DNA of 64,000 nt, from positions 29,747,557-29,811,556 of the forward strand of contig OZ023273.1 of NCBI GenBank assembly GCA_964007475.1, written 5' to 3'. The DNA comes from Hybos culiciformis (taxonomy: Eukaryota; Arthropoda; Insecta; Diptera; Hybotidae). Position 1 is the first letter of the stretch, and every line of letters begins with the position of its first letter. The position numbers were made by a program, and so were the translations under genes. Shown one piece after another: positions 14,001 to 26,645 of the stretch. Below the pieces are notes generated by a model. The model did not search any database. It was given only the letters and a program-made list of their open reading frames with translations, and was not told the origin of the DNA.

Positions 14001-14483
14001 AAACAAAAAAAAACTTAATATTATATGTAAGAATAAGAGAGAAGAAAAATTGGATGGATTGATCCTAAATAAATGTGCCAAAAGTACTTTTAGTTTTTTT
14101 TTAATTTAAATGATAATGTTCGTTTATTTTTTGTTTTAAGAATTGGTTAGTTCTGATTGTATTCTTATTTCCAAAGTTTTTATATAATTGTTCAAAAATA
14201 CTGATAATGAAATTTAACTGATCACACTATAGATATAATTAGCAACCGAACATTTTTTTAATTTTTTCAAGTTAATCGTTAGATTTTCATTTTACACTTA
14301 TTTTAAAGGCTGATATTTGACCTAAGTTTTTGCAATAAAAATTAAAAAAAAAAAAATTTTTTTTGGGAGATATGACATTTCTTGTGGCAGAAGGCTTGAA
14401 AAATATTGCAACTTCAAACTATCATCTCTCTGTTGTTAAATTTACAAGAATATTTACAGATATCATTTTAAGTAGGTATTCGT
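11073..14483. other. Non-coding AT-rich sequence
   Basis: The 116-codon minus-strand frame at 11322-11672 is built from A-runs (Phe/Lys) and is not a gene. A short duplication AATGTCACATTCC occurs at about 12470-12495. Otherwise nothing is seen. Confidence 0.6.
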
Positions 14484-15420
14484 GCGGGCTTTTTTTGCAG
14501 GTGAAGGCCACTCGGTGTTGCCAGTTTAACCCATAGAGAAACCCTAAAAATACTGAAAAAATGTGTTTTTTCATTTGAATGTGCTCCCTCAATTTTCAAC
14601 CGATTTGGTCACTCTATACCATTTTGGATAGGTCTTCCAGAACACTTTAAAAAGCCGCTTGCACAGGTTGAAATTTTTTAAGGGTATGGGGAAATCCTAA
14701 GAAGTGAATTATCTATCACTTCTTAAGATTTCCCCATACAAAAAAATGATAATTTTTAGCCATTTTCAAAAAAGTTGTACTCAGTGATCTCACGTACGAT
14801 TTTCTTCATATTTCGCAGTCAAAAAGTTTAATATACAAAATTTTAGTTTAATATACCAAATTGGTTAAAACGCCATCTAAATAATATTTTCAGGAACTAA
14901 AATTTTCTAAAAAAATGAAGGTCAACTCCTCCTGAATCAAATTCTAGAACAACATGAAAGGTTATTTCGAAGTTTTCATACTCAAAAATTCTTAATTTCA
15001 AAGTAACCAAAAAGTAACGGTAAAACTTCAAAAAACCAATATGGCGGCAAACTTGCTGAACAAACATAATTTCTAATACCACTTTCTATCACTTTGAAGA
15101 ATAAAAATCCAATTTTTGCGAAAAACGCGTTTTTGTAAGGTTGCTAGGTATAATGTTAAGCTCTTGAATTGTCATTGAATTCTATCTTTATATCGCTTAT
15201 TGTATATAACAATACATTAGTTTTTTATTCCAATTTTAAACTTGTAGCTTTTTAAAAAATAGACTGTTTGGAAAAACTTTATTTGATTGATTAAAAAAAA
15301 TATCTAGTATATTTTTCAAAACTAAATCATGATGTAATAATGTCATCGTTGCCCCTTGGCGGTCGCATGCCCGTTCGTACCACCAACTCTCAGATCTTTG
15401 GCAGAAGCCGATGTATAATT
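14484..15420. repeat. GC-richer unclassified segment, probable old transposable-element remnant
   Basis: Base composition rises well above the neighbourhood, with phrases such as CACTCGGTGTTGCCAG, CCAATATGGCGGCAAAC and CGTTGCCCCTTGGCGGTCGC. No open frame longer than 61 codons and no terminal repeats were found. It contains a 23-bp hairpin (14684-14739). I cannot assign a family. Confidence 0.4.
14684..14739. repeat. 23-bp inverted repeat with 10-base loop
   Basis: Left arm starts GTATGGGGAAATCCTAAG (14684-14706) and is matched by the inverted right arm 14717-14739 with one mismatch. The loop is AATTATCTAT. As RNA it would fold into a compact stem. Confidence 0.7.
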
Positions 15421-18400
15421 TTTTTTTCTAAACAAACCAAAATTAATATTCCTAATGTTATCTTAATTCTTATAGAATGTCCCATTAGATGCTTTTTTTT
15501 TTAAATATATCAAGATAAAAAATTAAATAAGTTTACGTTACAATATTAAACTAGCATGAACCACGCACGCTAAAAACATACATCAATATCTTAAAGATTA
15601 CAAAAAGAAATTTTTTGAATTAACCGAAAAAAGATAATCCTTTTGTCTGTCTTGTACTATAAGTATTCATTCCTTTTGGAACAGACAATCTTCATAATGT
15701 CAATAATTCAACACAAAAGCAAATTGGGTCGAACGTTCAACAACGACGAGAAACACGGAAAACTGTTTATTTTTTAAACGAATATTTAATTTGATGACAA
15801 TATTAGCTTATTCATTGAATAAAATGTTAAACATGAAGTTACGCAATTATATTTGTGTTCTTGAGAATTGAAATTCTTTTGCTTGGATATTATGTTGCCT
15901 CAGATTTTACTTTAGAGAACCGGGATCATGTCTTTGGTAAATCACCAAGACAAATTTTTGAATTCCTGCATCGAAAAAGGTGAAATGTCAAAATTACTTT
16001 ACAAAATATATATATATATATATGTATATTTCTATAATAAATAAAAAAATATAAATTTTCTTCTATTCTATCATTGTAATAAATTGTTAACATTATGCAT
16101 AATTCATATAAAATATATTACGGGTTTTATGATCTTCATTACATTTCTTATGTAATATATTATTATTATATTAAAAAAAAAGAAAAAAGAAAGGATAAAA
16201 CTAATTAAAAATATATGTTCATGCACATAGTAGAAGCATTATTAACCACAAACCCCAAAATTCAATATGCATTCATTATATTATTCGTACATATATATGA
16301 TTTAAAAATAAGAATAAAAACAAAAAAAAAACAAAAATATAAGAAGAGATGAAACGTTCTTTTATGGATCGTATTATGTTCTGTTACTATGCTCAGATGA
16401 TGATCATGATGATGATGATGATGCTGGGATGGAGCATCATAATATATGTTTTTTACATACATAAATATAGAACAAAACGCATATATTGTACAATATTTAT
16501 TATGTACAGATATATAGACATTATGGAACTGGTTTCTTGTTGAACTTACAATCAAGCGTGGTTCAATTTTTATAATGTTTTTTTTTTTTTTTTTCATTTA
16601 TTAAAAATAAAAATATCAACAAAAACAAACCAAAGCATTGAAAGAAGAGACTGTACTTTTTTCATTTTCTATATATTTTTATTATATTTTTTTTGCTTCT
16701 ATATTTTGTTTTTTTTTTTTTTTATTTATAAATTCAGAGTTCCATATTAATTTTATTTTTGTATCATCATCACTATATAGTAGTACTATAAGTTTTTTTT
16801 TTCCTCATTCGTATGTTATTTACGATAACATTAAACCAGAAAAAAAAATTTTGTATGAAACTGAAATAAAAACAAAAACATTAACTGATAATGTAAAGTG
16901 TTGATAAAATGCACCACAATATATAATTTGATTGGAAAAAAAGCAAAAAAAAAACATCAAAAATTATACAAATATAAATTTTTATCGTTCTCAGGGCACA
17001 ATTTTAATTTTCTGTTAAGATTTGAAAATTTAAGTGAAACCAAACCAATAAAATTAAAAAAAAAAGTTTAATTGATATTCAAAAATTAGTTTGTTAATAG
17101 ATTTATTAGTTCTCACTATTGCAGTATTGGATTCATGCTGATCCAATGTTAGGCTAGAATTTGTGGTTAGCAGCTTATATGTTTATATGGTGTTTGTTAT
17201 GAATTTTCAGCTCTCTATCAAAAAATAAAAATTAATTCATAAATACTTTTATAAAAGTAAATATATTTACTATTATGAATTTATGATTACCATATTCTAC
17301 ACTACAGCACAACACCATTGGGTAGTAAAATAAAGAAACTTTTGTTTGGAATTTTTATTAAGCTTAACTATAATATAAGCATTTTGCACCGGTGTCGCAA
17401 TATCAACCTCAAAATTTGTTATCAAAATGACGTTCATATAATTGTGTTCATAGGAAAAATTTATTATGATTATGAATAGAAGACTTCATATATATATTGA
17501 AAATTTATGAATCTATGAAAGTTGTGATCATAATAATATAATAATTATATCATAGTAGCATAACAATAAAAGTAAAGTTTATATCACATATATGCTTTAT
17601 ATTTTACACATTTTTAATCAGATTCTCTTTAGAATTTGAACCAAAAAAAATTTATAATCAGCCTTTTTATTCAATAGTTAATCTTATCTATAACATCACT
17701 TTTTTTTTTATTATTTTTGTTTATAAAAATGTTATCAGTTTTTGCGCACCAAAACTTAAAAAAAAAAAAAAAATGCTACAATAACATAAATTTAATAAGT
17801 TTCAATTCTTATTCTACTTTTTTTTTTATTATACATATTCAATCGCTAACTATAATACCAAAAATAGATTTGTCGCATTAAATATCATATTTTGCTGTAA
17901 TTTAATATAATAAATTTTTTTTTTTAACTGAGATAACGAGATAATATTTATTTTTAATTTAAATTTATTTAACTTCAATTTATATTTTTATTTGTATAAT
18001 ATATTTAAAAAAAAAAAAAGAAAAAAATAAATATTATATTAAATTTAAATGCATCATAAAATAACGAACCTTATTATTATTAATTTGCCCTCGAAAAAAA
18101 AAATAAACATAAAAATTCGCGCCAAAAATCTTCATAATACATTTTATTTATTTTTTTACTATATACGGTTGCACGAGGTTTTGGAAGTTTAGCTTCGAGT
18201 GTGTTTATGTTTTTTTTTACGATTATGCTTTTTAATTAAAATTGATATATATTTATTTACTTTGCTGGTCTCTATAAGAAAAAATAATAATAATATATAA
18301 TATAATATTTATGTATGTACATACGAGTTTTGATTATGATTTTGTACTTTTGTAGTTTTGTTTTGATCGTGTGTTCTTATAAAAATTTACAAAAAAAAAA

Positions 18401-21037
18401 AAAAAAACGTAACGTAAAGATTTCTTACTTATATGCAAAAGATATATATTTATATGAACATAAAAAAAAAACATAAGTTTCTATTTAAACTATTTAAACG
18501 ACCAAATTATATATGTTGTAGGTACAGCACAACAATATGTATACTTTTTACTTATTTACTTTAGTTCTCGAGACGAGATAACCTTTTTTTTTTAATAACA
18601 CATATTCATATCTTTTTTATAGACTCAAAAGCATTTATTAGTTAAAAAGATATAAAATTGCAAGCCGGCAAGTAGAACCTTTGCAATCGAACAAAAAAAA
18701 AATAATAAAAAGCTTTATTAATTTGCATTAATTTTACTACTTTTTTGGATTCTTTTTGTACATAGTTTTGTCTAAAAATAATTAGTACTTGAAACCCATT
18801 AATTGTCTTGGTAAATTTTAGATTTATTTATCTATAGGAAAAATATATAAAATAAATTTAAATATTTTTGAACCTCTTATTGAATTAATGAAATAATCAA
18901 AGTATATCCATTGGATATATAGAAAAATTATTGAATAAAGTAATTTCTTAGCCTAAGTTATATTATTGATTTTAGGATAAAGAAAATTTATGTTTCTTTT
19001 TTCTTATATAATAACATTGATTTGAACATAGAAATATATTCACGGATTGATAGATTTTTATAAAAGTAGATGATGAAAACGATTACAAATTTAAAAAAAA
19101 AAATATATAAACATTTCTCTGTATCCTATATATAGTTTTTTTAACCATTTTTTTTTTATGCTATAAGTTTTATGGTGTATTGTATAAAATCGAAAAACAT
19201 GTAGGTATATGTTTGTGTACTATGTAGGTACATATATCTTAAAAAAAAATTATTTCATTTATGTAAAAAAAAAAAAAAAGGAAAAGAAAACCCCCTTTTG
19301 AAATATCATCGTGAATATAACAACGGATTCAAAATATTGAACACGTGCACTTTTTAAAGGTTTTGATTTTTTTTTAATTTTTATTTCAATGTTGTTTTTT
19401 TTAAACATATTTATGGTTATGTCCAGTTTAAAATTAAAATTGTTATAGGGTGCAGTAATTAATTTTTTTTTGTAGAATATCTATAGCATTCGTTAGAGAA
19501 AAATAAAAATAAAAGTAGAATGGCGTCTCTATGAATTCACTAATTGAAATTTTCTCAATATTTTTAAACTTTTAAATGTTAAACATTTTCTCAAAAACTT
19601 TTGCAGAATTAAAAAAAAAATTGTTTCAGTTCTTATATAGGTAATAGTCGAAAAGGTAAGTTGTTGATATCCTCTAAAAATAATTTAAGGCATGGCATTA
19701 GGAAGCTTTTTACATTAAAAATTATATTTCATATTTGCTTTTCAAATTAATTATACTGTGTAATATATAGAATTTCTTTTCGAAAAATCTAATACGAATA
19801 GGTACCAAGGAATTTCAATTATGATAAATATTGTTTTTGGATTCCTTAAATATAATTTTTTTCTTATATTGATATTAAATAAAAACACTCTGTATTTGCA
19901 ATGAAAATATATGGACTATCAATCCTCATAATTATTTTTCTTATATATTATTCCTTTATGTTATGTTGAAGTTGAAGCTAAAATTTTTAAAGAGTAAAGA
20001 AGTAGGTAACATAAAATATTGATAACGCTAATTTTTCAAAAAAAAAAAAAAAACCATAATAAAAATCAAAAAATGGGTGCAGTGCTCATTGGCATTAATT
20101 TAATTTTTTTTGGATTTTAATTTTTTGCACTTATTTTCGACTTTTATATATTCAGCTTTTACAGAGAATAGATAAAAATCAGACTGATCCCTGCTTAATT
20201 GGTTTCAAGAAATATCAGTCATCATCAGCGCTCAGCAGTTCAGATAAGAAAACTCAATGATTTAAATTGAAAATTCAATTTCTATTTGACCCTATATACT
20301 GCTAAATTAAAAGAATATAAAACAAACTTACTGGTTATTAACTTATTAGTTTCTCTTTGGTAATTTAATGATTTTGAACAGCTTACATACCCGTGCGAAC
20401 ATACATACATACATTATATTTCAAAAAAGTATAGGTACGGTGAAATTAATTATTATAATTATGCTTCAAGTGCTGCGCAACAAGATTTCATTATTGCATC
20501 AAGTAAAAATAAATATATGTTTAAATTAAATAACTTTTTATGGTTGTTTTTAAAGTGGACATTTTTTTTTATCGTTCCTGACAGGATTTCATTTTTATCT
20601 GTCGAGGATCAATTTTTTTGAAATCTTCTGACAGGTTTTAAATTGAAATGATCGTATACATATATAAATTCAGTTTTCTTCAATATTACTAATCATATAA
20701 TTTATTTAAAATTCTCTTTTTTAATTTTCTGATGCGTATCAGTATTTTTTATTTTATTTTTATTTTATTTTATTTTTTTTTTATTTCTCTATACTTTTAG
20801 ATTCAGTTGATGCTGTCAGGCATTTTGTTGCAAATTGAAAAAAATATGAACTGCTTTTTGGGGCATATAGGTATGATATACATTATTGAATAAATAATTG
20901 AAAAAAAAACTAGAACTGTAGTAGAGAATTAAGGATATTTCTACATATATGTACAAAGATTGTAAATATTAATGGTGTCAATATTATTTACTGTACCTCT
21001 GAATCTCTGATAATAATGAATATGTATATTATAAAAT
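15421..21037. other. Non-coding AT-rich sequence
   Basis: Holds AT and GAT microsatellites and an E2F-like word on the minus strand at 18115-18126. Frames at 16262-16904 are repeat-driven. No gene recognised. Confidence 0.6.
16396..16423. repeat. (GAT)n microsatellite
   Basis: An interrupted run of GAT triplets with one CAT. It causes the Met/His-rich open frames on both strands around 16262-16597, which are therefore not called as genes. Confidence 0.9.
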
Positions 21038-21046
21038 GTAATTATT
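21038..21046. repeat. Target-site duplication, left copy (GTAATTATT)
   Basis: Identical to 21764-21772 and immediately outside the terminal GG of the foldback element. Confidence 0.7.
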
Positions 21047-21763
21047 GGCGCAGTGAAATAAGGCCGCGGGAAATAAGGCCGCGATAGGTTTTTTGTTGCG
21101 GTCTTATTTCATTATGAAAAATGAAATAAGGCCGCGAAAAAATCCTCGCGGTCTTATTTCATTTTGAAGAATGAAATAAGACCGCATAAAATTCCTCGCG
21201 GCCTTATTTCGTTTTGAAAAATGAAATAAGACCGCGACAAAAAAAAAATTAATCGGAGGGCTAATTTCATTTTGAAAAATGAAATAAGGCCGCGAGGATT
21301 TTTTCGCGGCCTTATTTCATTTTGAAAAACGAAATAAGGCCGCGTAATCTTGTGAGGTGAGCACACAGGGCAGGGGGCAGCAGGGCGGCGGGCGGCCCCC
21401 TGCCCTGTGTGCTCCCCCTGCCCTGTGTGCTCCCCCTGCCCTGTGTCCTCACCTCACAAAATTACGCGGCCTTATTTCGTTTATAAAAATGAAATTAGCC
21501 CTCCGGATAATTGTTTTTTTTTGTCGCGGCCTTATTTCATTTTTCAAAACGAAATAAGGCCGCGAGGGATTTTTTGCGGTCTTATTTCATTTTTCAAAAT
21601 GAAATAAGACCGCGAGGATTTTTTCGCGGCCTTATTTCATTTTGAAAAACGAAATAAGGCCGCGAAAAAATCTTCGCGGCCTTATTTCATTTTTCAAAAT
21701 GAAATAAGACCGCAACAAAAAAACGTCGCGGCCTTATTTCCTGCGGCCTTATTTCCATCCCCC
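21047..21763. mobile_element. Foldback (FB)-like element: palindromic array with GC-rich core
   Basis: Two ~330-bp inverted arms flank a GC-rich core. Left end GGCGCAGTGAAATAAGGCCG and inverted right end GGGGGATGGAAATAAGGCCG align without gaps (15 of 20 identical). A 9-bp direct repeat GTAATTATT abuts both ends. Each arm holds five ~40-bp modules (left: 21097, 21147, 21197, 21254, 21305; right: 21465, 21525, 21575, 21625, 21675). Each module is itself a palindrome: CGCGGCCTTATTTCATTTT facing its complement. Spacers alternate AGGATTTTTT with AAAAAATCCT. It encodes nothing; short open frames in it are repeat artefacts. Drosophila FB elements share long inverted repeats with internal reiteration and 9-bp target duplications, so this is the closest known class. 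Confidence 0.8.
21396..21449. repeat. GC-rich tandem repeat, 3 x 18 bp, in the core of the foldback element
   Basis: CCCCCTGCCCTGTGTGCT occurs twice exactly and a third time with one change (GCT to CCT). The inverse of the unit lies at 21361-21380, so the core is itself partly self-complementary. Confidence 0.95.
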
Positions 21764-21772
21764 GTAATTATT
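21764..21772. repeat. Target-site duplication, right copy (GTAATTATT)
   Basis: Pairs with 21038-21046. The match of nine bases exactly at the ends of the inverted repeat supports transposition. Confidence 0.7.
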
Positions 21773-24700
21773 ATAGAAATAATGTGAAATATTAGGTGTT
21801 CTCATTTGTTTTATTAAATTCAATAATTTGGATGGATGATGTTGCAACTACCATTGCAATACATAAAAATATCCTATTTTGTTCCACATTTAAATTTAAT
21901 CAAAACTTTTGAAGTTATTGTGTGTATAGTATACAAGCGTTGAAGCCCATATGGTTAAAAACTACAAAAAAAAATTATCCGTGCATTGTAGGTAACGAAA
22001 TAATGAATCATGAAATTCAACACAAAAAATACTAAAGTTAGGACAAAATACTGAGCTCTATATAGAATTAACATAAATTTGTTCCTTTTATATTGGTTCT
22101 TAGTTAAAAAGTAATTTTTAAAATTTGTAATAAAATCTAATACAAATTAATCAAGACTTTACTTAGCCTATTAAATTTTTTTCTTTCACAGAATCCAGTT
22201 CAATTAATTGGAGTTGATTAGGAAATTCTATAAAAATGAAAAATTCATTAAAACTTTGAAAATGTATTATGAAAATGAAAAGTTTATATAAAACTAGGTC
22301 ATAAAGTTTTCCCTATAGTATGAAAAATTAGAAATATTTTCTTATTATTGACAGTGTTCTAATTTGAAATTCAAATTAAGAAATAAAATAAAATATTTAT
22401 TTAAAATGTGTGTGCTCATAAATTCCATTTAAGGCTAAGTTAATGAATTTTCACCTCATTTTCTGACGTGACATTATTTTAATTTTGGACTTATTTATTT
22501 TTATTACTTTTTATATAGTCAAAATAAAAATATGTGTTAAAAATCACTACTTTAGAAATTTAAATTCATACAATTATTTTTATTTACTTATTTTTTTTTT
22601 TTTTCAAACTAAATAAACATTAAAATTGTATTTTAACAAAGGTTGACAGAGTTCGTGTTAAATTTCAAACTGTTTTAATTAGCTAAGCTCCTTTTGAATT
22701 GTTTTTTTTTTTAACATAACCCATTATTGAATGTAAATTTTTAAGTAGTTTTTATTGTGCCTATATGCAAAAATAAAAAAAAATTACCTTTAAAATTACC
22801 TTTAAAAATGGTCATCACCTACTAAATTTTAATTATTATTTAAGTTTATTTTTTTTCTTCTTTATATCGTTATTTTAAAATAAACCGTTTACCCATATTA
22901 CGCTTTTACATATCTTGGCGTGGTAATATTTATAATTTTTTTTTTAAATTAAATTCCGTTTGCACTATAGAAATATGTTGAGTTTAAAACTTTTCCAGAG
23001 GTATTTCAAAGAATACATTTCTAATTAATTTTAATTTACAATCTTTTTTTTACCACATTGTAATTTTATTATTTTAATTGATTTTAATTTTCAAATTCTG
23101 GAAAATACTATTTATTTTCATAATGACCCAAATGTATGTTTATACCAAGTTTTATCTCAAAGTTCAGCAAGAATCTATGTGAAACGATTTCAGACTCAAT
23201 AACTAAAAAATGTGAATTATTGCTCAGTATTCTGTAAAAAATAAAAAGTATTATATGAATATTAAATTGTATTTGCAACTAAAATTGCAATTAATTAAAC
23301 TTTATAACATTTTTTTTATTTTTTTTATAACATTTTATAAATTTCACTTCAAAACTCACTAGAAATATTACAAGTAAATGTCATATCAATATAGAAAATA
23401 AAAAATAGCTGTAGATATATGTACATTGTAAATACTTAATTTCGTAAAATGTAAAGCAATTTGAATTTCAGATTTATAGCAATTAATTATTCTTGACAGA
23501 GCTTAAATATAGCATTATGTAACATCCATAAAGCTGAATAAATTCTATAATCGTTGATATTCACATTCTTAGAAACTTAAAACACAAACATTAAATAACG
23601 TACAACCTTAAATAAAATTAACTACATTAGGCCGTAAAAAATGTATTTGGAAAAATAGTTATAACAAAATAATACATAAAACTGTTCCAAACTTCAATTG
23701 ATGTCGTTTAGTTATAGCACTGAAAAGTCATTTAATCAACTTTAAATCATAACTTTACGCTTATTCTTTTTGACCATTTTAATGGCTTTCATAAATATAA
23801 TGACGTAGACTGAACTTCACGGATTTGTTAAATAAGCAAAATAAATTTTTTTTTTTCTGGATTTTTATTTTTTTTACAAACCTAATGAGATTTTATTGTG
23901 TAAAAAAAATGCTTTATAGAACATTTAAAAGAAAAAGTACATGTTGTGCAGTGTTTAGAATTGGCGCGAAAGAAAATGACCTTGAATTATATTAAACAAA
24001 AAATATAATTATTTATTAATATAATTTATTTCGACTATATAATAAAATAATACATTTGAAATGAAAATATTGTATTAATATTTGACAATACATACATATA
24101 TGTATATTTTATATTTGTTAAAATTAAAATCACTTATATTAAGTATCATTAAAGAATGGCTGTGCGATTGAAAATAATTTTGTTTTAGCACTTCAGAAGA
24201 TACAGCAGTACGTATATTAAATTCACCGTCTATAAAACAATAAGTTGAATGTTATGGAACAAAACTAAATTAATCTACAATTCTCTCATTGTAAAGAAAA
24301 TTCTTCCAAATACATAATTTAATATTTGTCTTTATTTTCCAAAATTTTTGACAGAAACAAAAAAAAATTAGCAAAACTATCCTAATAAATTACGATTAAT
24401 ATTCGTTGAATATTTAATTTGGAACAAAAGACCGGTTACGACAGAACAAAATTTTATTGACAAGAATGAAAATGTTTTGGTGATGTGAACCAAATCTTAG
24501 AACTATCAAATTTTGTAAATTTTGTCAAAACAAAACCAACAATAACAACTTGAGACCTTGAAAATGAAAACCAAATTGTTAACGCTTCTTATCCTAGTGC
24601 ATAATAAAAATATTGTATTATGGAAAATATCTCAACTTTTTTTTTTACTTAAAAACTACTTTAATTTCGAGCTTCGCTATGCAGATTTAAGTGTGAGTTA

Positions 24701-25291
24701 ATGTTTGATTTATTATTCTATTTTTTTTTTTATTTTTTTTTTTTGTATCAAAATAAAAATGGAAAAATATGCAGAATAATTTATTGAGAAAAATTTGTTA
24801 TTTTTGTCATTTATTTTATAGCCTTTATATTGTCTTCAATTAAAAAATAAATAAAAATTTTGAAAAATTTATATATTATTATGTGAATCATAAATTAGGG
24901 AATAATTTTTTTTTATGTTGTATAAGTATGTTGTATGATGTTTGTATTAGAAAAAAAAAAAAAAAAATTAAATCGGTAAATCAAATTTTAAAATATTATT
25001 TATTATAATCTCATCGCAAATATAGGGTAAAATTAAAATACTGTGGAATAAAATATAGGAACGGAAAAATGAAAATTTAACTATGGTATATTTTCATTTT
25101 TATAAATAGGGTAATTATATAAATGGATAACGAGCAAATTATTATCTCATTTGATTTAGTTTTTGAAAAAAAAAGAAGAAGATATTCCAGGCTTAAGAAA
25201 CTGAAGCCTAATATTGTAAAAGAGGCGTTCTCATAGAGTTTAAATTTTGATTAAATAAGATAATTTTCTTTTCATCTGGTTTATTATTATA
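21773..25291. other. Non-coding AT-rich sequence
   Basis: No frame longer than 60 codons. One E2F-like word at 23960-23971. Short duplication AAATTACCTTTAA near 22783-22806. No gene recognised. Confidence 0.6.
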
Positions 25292-25299
25292 CATGTTAG

Positions 25300-25798
25300 T
25301 AGGGTTTCCGTATTCGGTTATCGAGTACTCGGTTACTCGGTTATTTTCCTGTTTTTTACAATACTCGAAAATCGGTTTTTCGGCTATAATACTCGGTTAT
25401 TATTTTAACAATATTGTAGAGGCAAAATAAATATCAAATGAACTCAAAATTGAAAAAAATTTGAAAAAAATATAGTTTTGGTTTTTGTTTTAAAAATTGC
25501 AGTCCAATTTCAAAACTAGTGAAAGCAAGTAAGTAAGCTTTTCAAAAAAATTGTTTTGGCTCTTTTTTTAAATTTGAAAATAAGTTTATTCGACAAACTG
25601 GAAACTTTTTTAATTTTTTAAAAATGTTTTAATTAATGTTATAATTTTAATTAAAAATTAAAAATTAAAAATATAACATAAATTACATAGCATACATTTT
25701 TTTTTTTAAATACTCGGTTAATCGAGTACTCGGTTAATTTTCCTTACAGATACTCGAAAACTCGGTTAGTTGATTTTGCCGAGTAATTGGAAACCCTA
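25300..25798. mobile_element. Second non-autonomous hAT-superfamily element with ACTCGGTTA subterminal repeats
   Basis: Terminal inverted repeats TAGGGTTTCC are exact (10 bp) and fit the hAT YARNG start. Perfect 8-bp duplications CATGTTAG flank it at 25292-25299 and 25799-25806. Within ~110 bp of each end the motif ACTCGGTTA or CTCGGTTA recurs several times, which in hAT elements are usually transposase-binding subterminal motifs. It is 499 bp long and non-coding. Confidence 0.92.
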
Positions 25799-26519
25799 CA
25801 TGTTAGCTTACCATATTTTAAAAAAAAATTATTCATATACATAATTAAATTTTAATATTTTAAGAAGGTGAATATCGTTTAAGTCTGCAAAAAAAATTTG
25901 ATTTAAAACTTTTTTTTTTATTTTGAAACTAACTAAATAATTTAATGCCGTTAAAAAAAATAAAAACAAAAATTTATAAAACATAAATTTTATTACCCCA
26001 TGTATCACCATTAATGTCATTTTTAAAAATGCAATTTTTATTTCAAAATCACATAAAAATTACTTTTAAATTCTTGACAAAAAAAAATTAATAAATAAAA
26101 AATTAAATACAAAAATGCAAGGAATATTCCTTAAATACATTGTTGTTTATTTTGCACAATAATAAATTTATATAGTGCAATACGGAAAACTGTCATGTTT
26201 TTCTGCAAACAGGGCGACGTCAACTATAGTGTGAAAATATTTTTAAAAAATTAGTATTTTTTTTTTTATTATTACTATTAATTTTTAGTCATAACTTTTA
26301 ACCATTTCAAAACTTCAATTGGTAAATAAAAATTATTGATTTTCATCGGTTTTTATGTTTTTTTTTTAGTGCATTAGTAGAAAATTGATATCTTTCTAGG
26401 CGAACTAGAAGGCTGAATATTAAAGACCAATCTTACTAATTTTTCATATGAGCTTATCTCCAGATAAATGTTTTAAAATAAAAACAGAAAATGTTCAATA
26501 TCTCAAAACTATCAAAATA

Positions 26520-26645
26520 GAGTTACGCCCTTCTTGCTTAGTAAAGTAGTATACAAATCCCGCCGGATTGATCCAAGTGCTCCCAAGGAGTCCATGGAAT
26601 ACCGGTTGAGGAGCCAGACTATCTAGACTCTAGAACTATATAGAT
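26520..26645. other. Short GC-richer block of unknown nature
   Basis: Contains CCCGCCGGATTGATCCAAG and GGAGTCCATGGAATACCGG in a setting of about 80% AT. No frame across it yields a recognisable protein and no terminal repeats were seen. Possibly a transposon remnant. Confidence 0.3.

Noticed and set aside
16262..16904. Overlapping His/Met-rich and Phe-rich frames
   Set aside because: Driven by the GAT microsatellite and T homopolymers. No domain and frames on both strands.
19260..19280. Long A-runs as tails of processed pseudogenes
   Set aside because: Homopolymers occur throughout the window and none except the LINE at 10710 is preceded by recognisable coding sequence.
21154..21607. Three overlapping 66-70-codon open frames with repeating peptides in the foldback element
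   Set aside because: They are translations of the palindromic modules on both strands. The repetition follows the DNA repeat, with no domain and no start context.
21097..21714. CRISPR-like look of evenly spaced repeats
   Set aside because: Spacers are themselves repeated (AGGATTTTTT and its complement), units are palindromes in inverted arms, and the DNA is eukaryotic.
21047..21763. Contaminating or chimeric GC-rich insert
   Set aside because: The 9-bp direct repeat at both edges and the aligned terminal repeats indicate a transposed element in native flanks.
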